The notes below the pieces were generated by a model. The model had not been told where the DNA came from and searched no databases. It saw only the letters and a program-made list of their open reading frames with translations. This document shows positions 57,389 through 64,000 of a DNA stretch of 64,000 bases, one piece after another; within the stretch, counting starts at the first letter, position 1; the number at the start of each line of letters is the position of its first letter. The position numbers and the translations under genes are program-made. The stretch comes from Gammaproteobacteria bacterium (GTDB taxonomy: Bacteria > Pseudomonadota > Gammaproteobacteria > Enterobacterales > Alteromonadaceae). The stretch lies in assembly GCA_018222405.1 (NCBI GenBank), contig JAAFAI010000001.1, positions 1 through 64,000 of the forward strand, in the 5' to 3' direction.

Positions 57389-58317
57389 TGCGGGCGGTTG
57401 TGCTCGATAGCGATTCGCTGGGAACCGATCTTACCCTCAGCGAATTTGAATCATTACCTGTAACACTTACCCGTTATCCGACCACCACACCCGAACAGGT
57501 CAACGAACGTATTCGCGATGCCGAAATTGTGCTGGTGAATAAAGTGGTACTCAATGCCGACGCTTTAGGTCAGGCCGAAAAACTGCGTTACGTGGGCGTC
57601 CTGGCGACAGGTACCAATAATGTTGATACCGACTACTGCCAGCAACACGGTATTACGGTTAACAATGTTGACGGCTATGGCACCGATTCTGTTGCGCAGC
57701 ACGCCATGATGCTGTTGCTGAATCTGGCCACCTCGTTTGCGCCTACCACCCAACAGGTAAAACAAGGCGACTGGTCACGCTCGCCCTATTTTTGTTTGCT
57801 GGATAACCCGGTAATGGAACTGGCTGGTAAACATCTGGTCATCGTGGGTTACGGTACGTTGGGGCAACGCTTTGCAGAGCTGGCCCGGGCGTTTGGGATG
57901 AAGGTCTCGGTAGCAGCCCGGCCAGGAACGGCCTCTGCTGAACGCAGAGCGCTGGATGATTTACTCCCTGAAGCGGACGTAGTGAGTTTACATTGCCAGT
58001 TGAGTCCGCAAACCAACAAGCTGATCAACGCTGAACGGCTGGCCTTAATGAAATCGTCGGCTTTGCTTATTAATACAGCTCGAGGCGGTCTTATTGATGA
58101 AGTGGCACTGGTAACAGCGCTCAATGGGGGGCAGATTGCCGGCGCCGCACTTGATACTTTATCAGTGGAGCCACCTCCGGCAGATCACCCCCTGTTACAG
58201 CTTGATTTACCTAACCTGCTGATTACGCCGCATTCGGCCTGGTCTGCCCAAGAGGCACGCCAGCGTTTGGTGCAAATCGCTGCTGAGCGTCTGCAAGGGT
58301 TTATCGAGGGTTGCTAA
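57388..58317 (+). CDS. D-2-hydroxyacid dehydrogenase
   Basis: NAD(P)-dependent dehydrogenase of the 2-hydroxyacid family, in the glycerate/hydroxypyruvate-like group. The 309 residues show the Rossmann motif VIVGYGTLGQRFAELARAFGMKV (about 150-172) and the catalytic set: Arg in LLINTARGGLIDE (about 225-237), Glu in DTLSVEPP, His in ITPHSAWSA (about 281-289). These are complete. It is coupled to the thioesterase gene. It might act on hydroxypyruvate or other 2-keto acids; the exact substrate is not assigned. Confidence 0.92.
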   Translation: MRAVVLDSDSLGTDLTLSEFESLPVTLTRYPTTTPEQVNERIRDAEIVLVNKVVLNADALGQAEKLRYVGVLATGTNNVDTDYCQQHGITVNNVDGYGTDSVAQHAMMLLLNLATSFAPTTQQVKQGDWSRSPYFCLLDNPVMELAGKHLVIVGYGTLGQRFAELARAFGMKVSVAARPGTASAERRALDDLLPEADVVSLHCQLSPQTNKLINAERLALMKSSALLINTARGGLIDEVALVTALNGGQIAGAALDTLSVEPPPADHPLLQLDLPNLLITPHSAWSAQEARQRLVQIAAERLQGFIEGC

Positions 58318-58353
58318 ACGCTCATCAAACCTTGGCAAAGTATTAAATAAATA

Positions 58354-58533
58354 CCGTCATACATCGGAAGTTTCGAATGAGACTATCTGGTATCTTTACC
58401 CCGTCATACCGGAAGATGCGAATGCATCTATCCGGTATCTCCCCAAAAAGTTTTACTCACTCAATAAGATTGTTTCAGGTAGTCAGGCTGTTAAGGAGAT
58501 CCCTGAGGGCAATCCCGGCTCGGAGGCCGGGAT
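58354..58533. repeat. REP-like hairpin cluster
   Basis: Two direct repeats, 58354-58394 and 58401-58439, share CCGTCATAC at the start, CGGAAG then CGAATG in the middle, and CTATC then GGTATC at the end. The second folds as ATACCGGAAGATGC (58406-58419), loop GAAT, GCATCT-A-TCCGGTAT (58424-58438). A third hairpin, ATCCCGGC (58512-58519) and GCCGGGAT (58526-58533), followed by GAC, has the opposite orientation. This resembles REP/REPIN elements. The element family was not identified. Confidence 0.72.
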
Positions 58534-58578
58534 GACCAAATTAGAGTCGGCCGTGATGACAAATGAAAGCTATTTTTT

Positions 58579-58854
58579 CTACCGGCACAACTTACTCAAT
58601 TCCTGATTAAGCTCATACGAAGGTTCAGTAACGATTTTCTCCAGCACGGCGATACGCTCTTTTAAGGCGGCAATTTCAGCGTCTTTCCGGGCGGAAGTTT
58701 GCGTGTTTGCCTGCTGCGCTTTTTTAAACGGATTTACCGGCTTGCCGTAAAACCAGGCGCTTAGCTGCCATTGATATTTGGCATCCAGGTAGTGACAAAA
58801 TAAACCCAGACCAAGCATGGCTGTTACCAATAAAACTATCTCTGTATGTGTCAT
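58579..58854 (-). CDS. Small membrane protein with C-terminal coiled coil (PspB/PspC-like)
   Basis: From the ATG at 58854 there are 91 residues: one membrane span (about 5-20), a linker WFYGKPVNPFKKAQQAN, and a C-terminal coiled coil containing ALKERIAVLEKIVTEPSYELNQELSKL. That tail resembles the phage-shock-type PspB or PspC tails, but overall assignment is tentative. The start is well supported by GGAGGAAATTACA just upstream; a longer reading frame to 58914 is not needed. It is divergent from the ECF sigma gene, and a role in envelope stress is a guess. Confidence 0.72.
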   Translation of the reverse strand: MTHTEIVLLVTAMLGLGLFCHYLDAKYQWQLSAWFYGKPVNPFKKAQQANTQTSARKDAEIAALKERIAVLEKIVTEPSYELNQELSKLCR

Positions 58855-59006
58855 TGTAATTTCCTCCGTAGGGACTAACCAACTGGTGTTGTTATGGGTA
58901 TAGTCATCAGCCATTAAAAAAAATTACACAACGGTGTTATTTTTTTTGCTTAAGGCAGACTAAGGAAAGTAAGCAAAGTCATTTAACCTTTCATACCAGG
59001 ATTTTT

Positions 59007-59510
59007 GTGCACAAGGACTTTAAGCAAATACTCGCTGAACATCAGGCCCTGCTGAGTCGCGTAGCGTCGAGCTACGAGGCCAATGAATCCGTGCGTCAGG
59101 AGCTGTTGCAGGAGATAGCGCTGGCGGTATGGCAAGGGTTAGAGCGCTTTAACGGCGATGCCAGTCTGAAAACCTACATTCTGAAAATTGCCCATAACCG
59201 GGCGGTGACCCACGTCAGTAAAGAGGTCAAGAATCGCGAGGTGAGTCAGCCGGATGACGACGATATTATTGGTACGGCAGGAGCAATTGATGAAGAACCT
59301 GAATATGTGGCGGCGCGAAGCCGGCAGGTAACCTCTCTGCTGGAAGCGATTCGTACCCTGCCGGTAACCATGCGTCAGGTAATGACACTCACCCTGGAAG
59401 GTCTTAGCTATCAGGAAATTGCCGAAGTGTGTGGCTTAACCAAGAATCACGTAGGTGTATTACTGCAGCGGGCGAAAACCGCGCTGCAGCAGAGGATGAA
59501 CCATGAATAA
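59007..59510 (+). CDS. ECF-type sigma factor
   Basis: RNA polymerase sigma factor of the extracytoplasmic-function kind. The 167 residues start at a GTG with AGGA upstream. Sigma region 2 is about 10-80 (ELLQEIALAVWQGLERFNGDASLKTYILKIAHNRAVTHV) and region 4 about 110-160 (LPVTMRQVMTLTLEGLSYQEIAEVCGLTKNHVGVLLQRAKTALQ). No long extra domain is present. Its 3' end overlaps the next gene by 8 bases, as common for sigma/anti-sigma pairs. Target promoters are unknown. Confidence 0.92.
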   Translation: MHKDFKQILAEHQALLSRVASSYEANESVRQELLQEIALAVWQGLERFNGDASLKTYILKIAHNRAVTHVSKEVKNREVSQPDDDDIIGTAGAIDEEPEYVAARSRQVTSLLEAIRTLPVTMRQVMTLTLEGLSYQEIAEVCGLTKNHVGVLLQRAKTALQQRMNHE

Positions 59511-60096
59511 TGAAAAACCAGAGCAGGACTTAACCGCACTCTGGCAACAGCAGCCGGTGAGTGAAATCGATCTGAGCGATGTAACCCGGCGCCTCAGGCA
59601 TCAGCAACGTCTGCAGCGCTGGTACATTGTTTCTGATTTCACGGGCTTTCTGATTGGCCTGGGGATGCTCATTTACAGCTGGGAAAAACTGCCTTTATAT
59701 CTGGCCCTGGTATTGTGCGGCGTTATGGTATGTGGCGGCGTATTTACCGGCTTTGTTATCTGGTTGCGTCGGCATGCGGTACTGGCCTCGTTTGAAGATA
59801 CCAGTCATTACCGCGAGACGTTAAAAAATCAGTATCTCAGTAATCAGAAAATCGCGAGGATCACCATGCATTCGGCCTGGAGTAGTGAATTAATTTTATT
59901 AATTATCTGGGGAATTGCTGCGGTGCTCGGCGATCTCACCTGGGAGTCGTTTGTGGATAAGGGCGGTGTGACGACCTTTATTATCATCAGTGCGCTGATG
60001 GCAGGCTTTGGATTCTGGGCTTATAAGCGTGAGCAGAAATTTAAACAGGAATATGCGCGGCTGGTCAGTCAGGAGCAAAACGACTTGTTCCCTTAG
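59503..60096 (+). CDS. Probable anti-sigma factor, four-span membrane protein
   Basis: The 197 residues start MNNEKPEQDLTALWQQQPVSEIDLSDVTRRLRHQQRLQR, a cytoplasmic N-terminus of the kind that can bind a sigma factor. Two pairs of membrane spans follow (about 45-62, 66-88, 125-140, 152-170) and a charged C-terminus. No zinc-binding anti-sigma (ZAS) motif, HxxxCxxC, is present. The 8-base overlap with the sigma gene and conserved order argue for a regulator of it, but this is inference. No family name is assigned. Confidence 0.75.
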   Translation: MNNEKPEQDLTALWQQQPVSEIDLSDVTRRLRHQQRLQRWYIVSDFTGFLIGLGMLIYSWEKLPLYLALVLCGVMVCGGVFTGFVIWLRRHAVLASFEDTSHYRETLKNQYLSNQKIARITMHSAWSSELILLIIWGIAAVLGDLTWESFVDKGGVTTFIIISALMAGFGFWAYKREQKFKQEYARLVSQEQNDLFP

Positions 60097-60150
60097 GCGT
60101 GCAGGCCTAAACTGCCCGCTCTTATACCGTTTAAACAGGCCAATGGTTAC

Positions 60151-60750
60151 ATGGATGATATTAAAAAGTTACTCGATAACAACGCCCACTGGGCTGCCCG
60201 GACTCATCAGGCCGACCCCACTTTCTTCGATACGCTGTCTAAGCAACAAACGCCCAATTATTTATGGATAGGGTGCTCAGACAGCCGGGTACCGGCTAAT
60301 CAGATTGTTGATTTACTGCCCGGCGATATATTTGTGCACCGTAATGTGGCTAATATGGTCATCCACACCGACTTTAACTGCTTATCGGTTCTGCAGTACG
60401 CGGTGGACGTGTTAAAGGTAAAGCACATTATTGTCTGCGGGCACTATGGTTGTGGTGGTGTGGAAGCGGCCATGAGTGACAAGCAGTTTGGCCTGATTGA
60501 TAACTGGCTGGGCCATATCAAGGATATCTATCAACAGCACTACAACGAAGTGCGGGCGTTGCCAGAGAATGAGCGTTCTGCGCGCTTATGTGAGCTCAAT
60601 GTGCTGGCTCAGACCGAGAATGTGAAACGCACTACCATCGTAAAAGATGCCCTGGCCCGCAATCAGGCCTTAACTATCCATAGCTGGATTTACAGTCTTA
60701 ACAATGGCCGTATCACCGACCTTGGCCTTAATGTGCCATCCATCGATTAG
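60151..60750 (+). CDS. can: Beta-class carbonic anhydrase
   Basis: Interconverts CO2 and bicarbonate in the cytoplasm. The 199 residues are very close to E. coli Can in pattern. The zinc ligands are C42, H98 and C101 (GCSDSR at 41-46; HYGCGG at 98-103), and the catalytic dyad D44-R46 is intact. It follows the probable anti-sigma gene by 54 bases and shares its last bases with the convergent tamB stop. Its position behind a sigma factor module may be coincidental. Confidence 0.96.
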   Translation: MDDIKKLLDNNAHWAARTHQADPTFFDTLSKQQTPNYLWIGCSDSRVPANQIVDLLPGDIFVHRNVANMVIHTDFNCLSVLQYAVDVLKVKHIIVCGHYGCGGVEAAMSDKQFGLIDNWLGHIKDIYQQHYNEVRALPENERSARLCELNVLAQTENVKRTTIVKDALARNQALTIHSWIYSLNNGRITDLGLNVPSID

Positions 60751-63700
60751 TCCTTGTCGTCTTTTTCTGTGCTGTCTTTGGGCTTGTTATCCCCCAGCGT
60801 GAACTGGTAGTAAAGATCAACAGTGGTATAGAGGCTGCGCACAATCTCCAGGTACAGGTTAGACAGGATTTGATAGCGTAATGCGACCTCCTGGCCGCCG
60901 CTGTTTTCGTTAGAAAACATGCCTACGCCATAGCGAACGGTCAGGTTTGAGGCGATTTTACCTGAAATAGCGACCTTGGTATCGCTGCCCTGACCGGTGG
61001 TACTGAGCGACAAATCCTCAATGCCCAGCGCATTACCTACATTACTGGTGAGTGATTCAGAGCTGGATAAACCAAAACCAATTAGCATGGCAGCATAGGA
61101 GTTTTCATCCATCTGACCGCCGCCAAGCCCGCCGCTGCCATTTAGCAGATAGGCCAGGTTTCGGGCCTGATCCATGCCGGGCTCAGAAAATAACGACACA
61201 CTGGGTTGATTGGCCGGGCCTTCAACGCGGACACCTGCGATCACATCGTCTTCGGTCAGATCGGGATCGCGAATGGCTTCTACCAGCAGAATGGGCTGGT
61301 CTAACGGGCCGTTAAACTGAACCTCTCCGGTGCGGATGATCAGGTTTTGACCATAGGCCGCGTAGCGCCCGTTAATAATACGCAGGTCGCCAAAACCGGT
61401 AAGCGCTGGCTGGGTTTGCACATTCACGCCGCCACTCAGGGTCGCCTTTAAGCCAAAGGCATCGAGGCGCACTTCCTCGCGCTCGTTTTCATCGATGGTG
61501 ACCATGATGTTGGCGTTAATATTATCTACCAGTGCTTCGCTCGGCGGCTCACCACGCAAGTGAACATCCCGCGACGGAGATACCGCACTGGGTGGGAGTT
61601 CGTTGATTTTCACCCGGGCATAGGGAATATCAATGTCACCTGAAATATCCACGCTTTGTGGACTCAGGTTAATCGACAGGTCTGGCGAGACTTTTACCCG
61701 GCTGTCATCATAATTCACGGTAAAGGCATCGCCTTTTACTGCCAGATCCACCAGCAGAGCGTCCTGCCAGTCTACTGAGCCGTTGAGCGTACCCGGGCCG
61801 TCACCAAGCAGATACTCCCCTTCAAAGTCGGCACTGGTTCCGTTGAGGTTAATAGTTTGCTGCCACTGACTTACCGCTACCGGTAAGTCTTCACTGTTTA
61901 TCTCACCCCGATTAAGGGTTAACTGGCCATTCACTTGTGGAAGGCTTAGCGGGCCGTCCAGTTTAAGCTCACCGTTAATATTACCGTTGAGTTCATTCAT
62001 GCGTGCAATCAGTGGCTTAAACGGCGCGAGCTGCCAGTCGGCAATGGTAATTTGGGCTTCGATGGAAGGTTGTTCGGTAAACGGAAATACCGTGGCCTGT
62101 GAAGTAATGGTACCAATCTGCGGGCTGGTTATATTGCCGCTCAGGGCCACCTGTTGTTCGTCGAACTGGCCGTTAAAGCTTACCTCATCGAGGTCAATGG
62201 TGACCGGCTCATTACCTGCCAGCTGCCACTTATCGGGGCTTACGGAAATCTGTAACTGGCCGGCGACTTTTTCACTCGCTGGGTCGAAGTTACCCTGGGT
62301 TGTGATGTTAAGCGTTGCATTGTTGCGCTCTACCAGTAATTCAGGCACCAGCTCATCAATCCATAGCCCGATGGGCAACGCATTGGCCTGAACATCCCAG
62401 TTGACCTGCGTCGGTGTATAATCCACCGCATTAATACACAGATTGCCCTTCTCTCTGGCTTCCCAGCAATGCTGACTCACCGAGAAATGCTGTGGGCTGG
62501 CTTCATAACGTAAAGCCACATCCGACTGTAATTCCCAGACTGTATTGAGCAACGCTAACTGCGTGTCTGATAATTTCCCCTGCCACTGCTGGTTTTGCCA
62601 TTGACCGTCCAGGTTCAGGGTGGTGGTGTGTTCAGGCAACTGCAGATCGGCATTGAGGGCATGGTCGGCCAGTGAGCCGGTAATGGTGATTTTGCCATTC
62701 AGCGGTCCCTGATTGGCGGCCGCCTGACTCAGACGGGGACTGGCAAGGATATCAGTCAGTAACAGTTTTGAATCGATCACCGGCGCGTCCCAGGGCCCTT
62801 TTATAGCCACCGATCCAGCCAGCTGACCGGATATTTCGGGATACAGAGCCGCCAGCCGCTGCAGATCTATAGCTACCAGAGCATCCAGGTATTGTTGGTT
62901 AAACACCTGCCCGACGGCCGAAAAATGGTTCTCGGCCAGATCGCCGTTGAGGTTAGCTACCATAATGTCACTGTTCGCCGAATACACCGCATCGCCGGTA
63001 AGGGTAAACCTTTCCTGCAGGTGATCACCGCTTAAGCGAATATCCGATACCAGAACGTTAGGACCTTTATCACTCAGGCTCACCTGAGCTTTTACCACCC
63101 CGTGAACGTTGGTCGGGGCGAGCTCAGAGAAACCTTGCAAATCAACCCGGGTTAAGCGCGATATTCCTTCCCAGCTCAGCGAATCGCTAAAATAAAGCAC
63201 GCCACTGTTAGTTACTTCGCCTTCAAGTAACTCGCTGTTAAGGGCTGAAACGGCCAGCGAGCGTTCGCTTAAAAGGGCTGCCAGGCTTACTTTTACCGGT
63301 GAAACATCCGGGATGGTAGCACCGCCGTCCAGTTGTATGGCGTATTCCCCCATCTGGCCTTGCACCGACAAAATACCGCTATCAAGTTCAATATCAGCCA
63401 GCGGGTTTAGCGCCTGAGCAGGCCATCGGCTATGTAATGATACCGGCAGGCTGTCACTGAGCAGATTGGCTTTGCCGGTGATTTCGGCGTTGACCAGTCC
63501 GCTGCTATTGATATTAAGCGCAAGGTCGCTTAAATCGCCTTCGGCTGAGAGCTCTGCATGCTGGGTAGTTTGCTCAACAGGAAGATCTGCAATGAGTGTT
63601 AAGTTGAGAGGATACTGACCGCTCAGAGTGACTTCACCGTCGAGACTCGCATTAACCTGCTCCATGTTCACACTGAGTGCCTGTAAGGCTATCCGGCTAT

Positions 63701-64000
63701 TTTGTATTTGGGTTTGTTGCAAGGCTATATCCAGTGCTGCAACTTCCTGTTCACCCTGTACTACCCGGATATTTGAAATCTGCACGTCATTGGCCTGCAG
63801 CGTGAGCGGAATGTGCACTTCGGGCAAGGCCGGCGCCTGATAACTGATTGTCACTGGCGACGGCGGCTGTGGCTCGCTCTCAGGCAACATCAGCGTTAGG
63901 CCATTGAGCGCCAGATGGCTGATTTGTAGCGAGTCTATCCACTGAGCGGAGCTGGTTAACTGGTCGGCTTGTACGGTTATGGCCGGGCTCTCAAAGCGCG
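60747..64000 (-). CDS. tamB: Translocation and assembly module protein TamB, partial (5' end beyond the window)
   Basis: Periplasm-spanning protein that helps outer-membrane assembly or lipid transport with TamA. The visible 1,084 codons stay open to the right edge of the window; a Met codon at 63890 is internal, since preceding in-frame residues continue the same pattern, so the start lies outside. The sequence is a long series of beta-strand repeats (for example LSLSDKGPNVLVSDIRLSGDH and LDGPLSLPQVNGQLTLNRGEI). The C-terminal domain (PF04357/DUF490-like) has INGRYAAYGQNLIIRTGEVQFNGPLDQPILLVEAIRDPD, ending near LYLEIVRSLYTTVDLYYQFTLGDNK. It overlaps the can stop by 4 bases. tamA is not in the window. 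Confidence 0.93.
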   Translation of the reverse strand, partial: RFESPAITVQADQLTSSAQWIDSLQISHLALNGLTLMLPESEPQPPSPVTISYQAPALPEVHIPLTLQANDVQISNIRVVQGEQEVAALDIALQQTQIQNSRIALQALSVNMEQVNASLDGEVTLSGQYPLNLTLIADLPVEQTTQHAELSAEGDLSDLALNINSSGLVNAEITGKANLLSDSLPVSLHSRWPAQALNPLADIELDSGILSVQGQMGEYAIQLDGGATIPDVSPVKVSLAALLSERSLAVSALNSELLEGEVTNSGVLYFSDSLSWEGISRLTRVDLQGFSELAPTNVHGVVKAQVSLSDKGPNVLVSDIRLSGDHLQERFTLTGDAVYSANSDIMVANLNGDLAENHFSAVGQVFNQQYLDALVAIDLQRLAALYPEISGQLAGSVAIKGPWDAPVIDSKLLLTDILASPRLSQAAANQGPLNGKITITGSLADHALNADLQLPEHTTTLNLDGQWQNQQWQGKLSDTQLALLNTVWELQSDVALRYEASPQHFSVSQHCWEAREKGNLCINAVDYTPTQVNWDVQANALPIGLWIDELVPELLVERNNATLNITTQGNFDPASEKVAGQLQISVSPDKWQLAGNEPVTIDLDEVSFNGQFDEQQVALSGNITSPQIGTITSQATVFPFTEQPSIEAQITIADWQLAPFKPLIARMNELNGNINGELKLDGPLSLPQVNGQLTLNRGEINSEDLPVAVSQWQQTINLNGTSADFEGEYLLGDGPGTLNGSVDWQDALLVDLAVKGDAFTVNYDDSRVKVSPDLSINLSPQSVDISGDIDIPYARVKINELPPSAVSPSRDVHLRGEPPSEALVDNINANIMVTIDENEREEVRLDAFGLKATLSGGVNVQTQPALTGFGDLRIINGRYAAYGQNLIIRTGEVQFNGPLDQPILLVEAIRDPDLTEDDVIAGVRVEGPANQPSVSLFSEPGMDQARNLAYLLNGSGGLGGGQMDENSYAAMLIGFGLSSSESLTSNVGNALGIEDLSLSTTGQGSDTKVAISGKIASNLTVRYGVGMFSNENSGGQEVALRYQILSNLYLEIVRSLYTTVDLYYQFTLGDNKPKDSTEKDDKD

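Noticed and set aside
58354-58439. CRISPR array
   Set aside because: Only two imperfect repeats 47 bases apart with self-complementary structure and no cas genes; a REP-like explanation fits better.
61987-62391. 134-codon plus-strand frame inside tamB
   Set aside because: Antisense to a repetitive coding region; no initiation signal.

Overview
The window looks like the replication-origin region of a marine gammaproteobacterium of the Alteromonadales (Alteromonas-like). The basis is a dnaA-dnaN-recF-gyrB block back to back with rpmH-rnpA-yidD-yidC-mnmE, a GATC-rich origin beside mnmG, a DnaT/DnaC-type helicase loader pair, and marine-type accessory genes (a large TonB-dependent receptor, an exported M1 peptidase, small DUF lipoproteins). 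Genus and species cannot be fixed from the sequence alone.

Region 1 (1-18.4 kb) holds the replication and segregation core. gyrB, recF, dnaN and dnaA run leftward. rpmH, rnpA, yidD, yidC, yajQ, mnmE and a mioC-dnaT-dnaC group run rightward. A 727-base gap between dnaC and mnmG carries 20 GATC sites and several DnaA boxes and is the best oriC candidate. The dnaA-rpmH gap has a second, smaller cluster (9 GATC in about 210 bases, 2 exact DnaA boxes), and the coding-strand switch lies there. mnmG, rsmG, parA and parB follow. Two parS-like sites lie inside the recF reading frame.

Region 2 (18.4-25.7 kb) is a complete F-type ATP synthase operon, atpIBEFHAGDC, with its own promoter, several intercistronic hairpins, an internal terminator-like hairpin before atpC and a strong final terminator.

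Region 3 (25.7-39.7 kb) is mixed accessory and housekeeping sequence: a GFA-VOC pair, an unknown multi-pass membrane protein, a GST, a DTW-domain tRNA modification enzyme whose start codon overlaps that of a divergent alkyltransferase-like protein, an HD-GYP protein, small lipoproteins, a chemoreceptor, a TonB-dependent receptor, ElaA, an MDR oxidoreductase and a beheaded outer-membrane barrel gene.

Region 4 (39.7-49.1 kb) starts with a hipBA toxin-antitoxin module that has three evenly spaced operators flanking its promoter. It continues with yicC/rph-pyrE-tusA, a Fur-boxed pair of small unknown genes, a VTT-domain membrane protein with an exported amidohydrolase, and DUF3014. It ends in a 277-bp MITE-like element.

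Region 5 (49.1-64 kb) contains DUF6482, an ABC1/AarF kinase, DUF6702 overlapping an M1 metallopeptidase, proB-proA, a thioesterase-dehydrogenase pair, a REP-like hairpin cluster, an ECF sigma factor with a likely membrane partner, a beta-carbonic anhydrase, and the 3' part of tamB running off the right edge. No tRNA, rRNA, CRISPR array, prophage or intact insertion sequence was seen.
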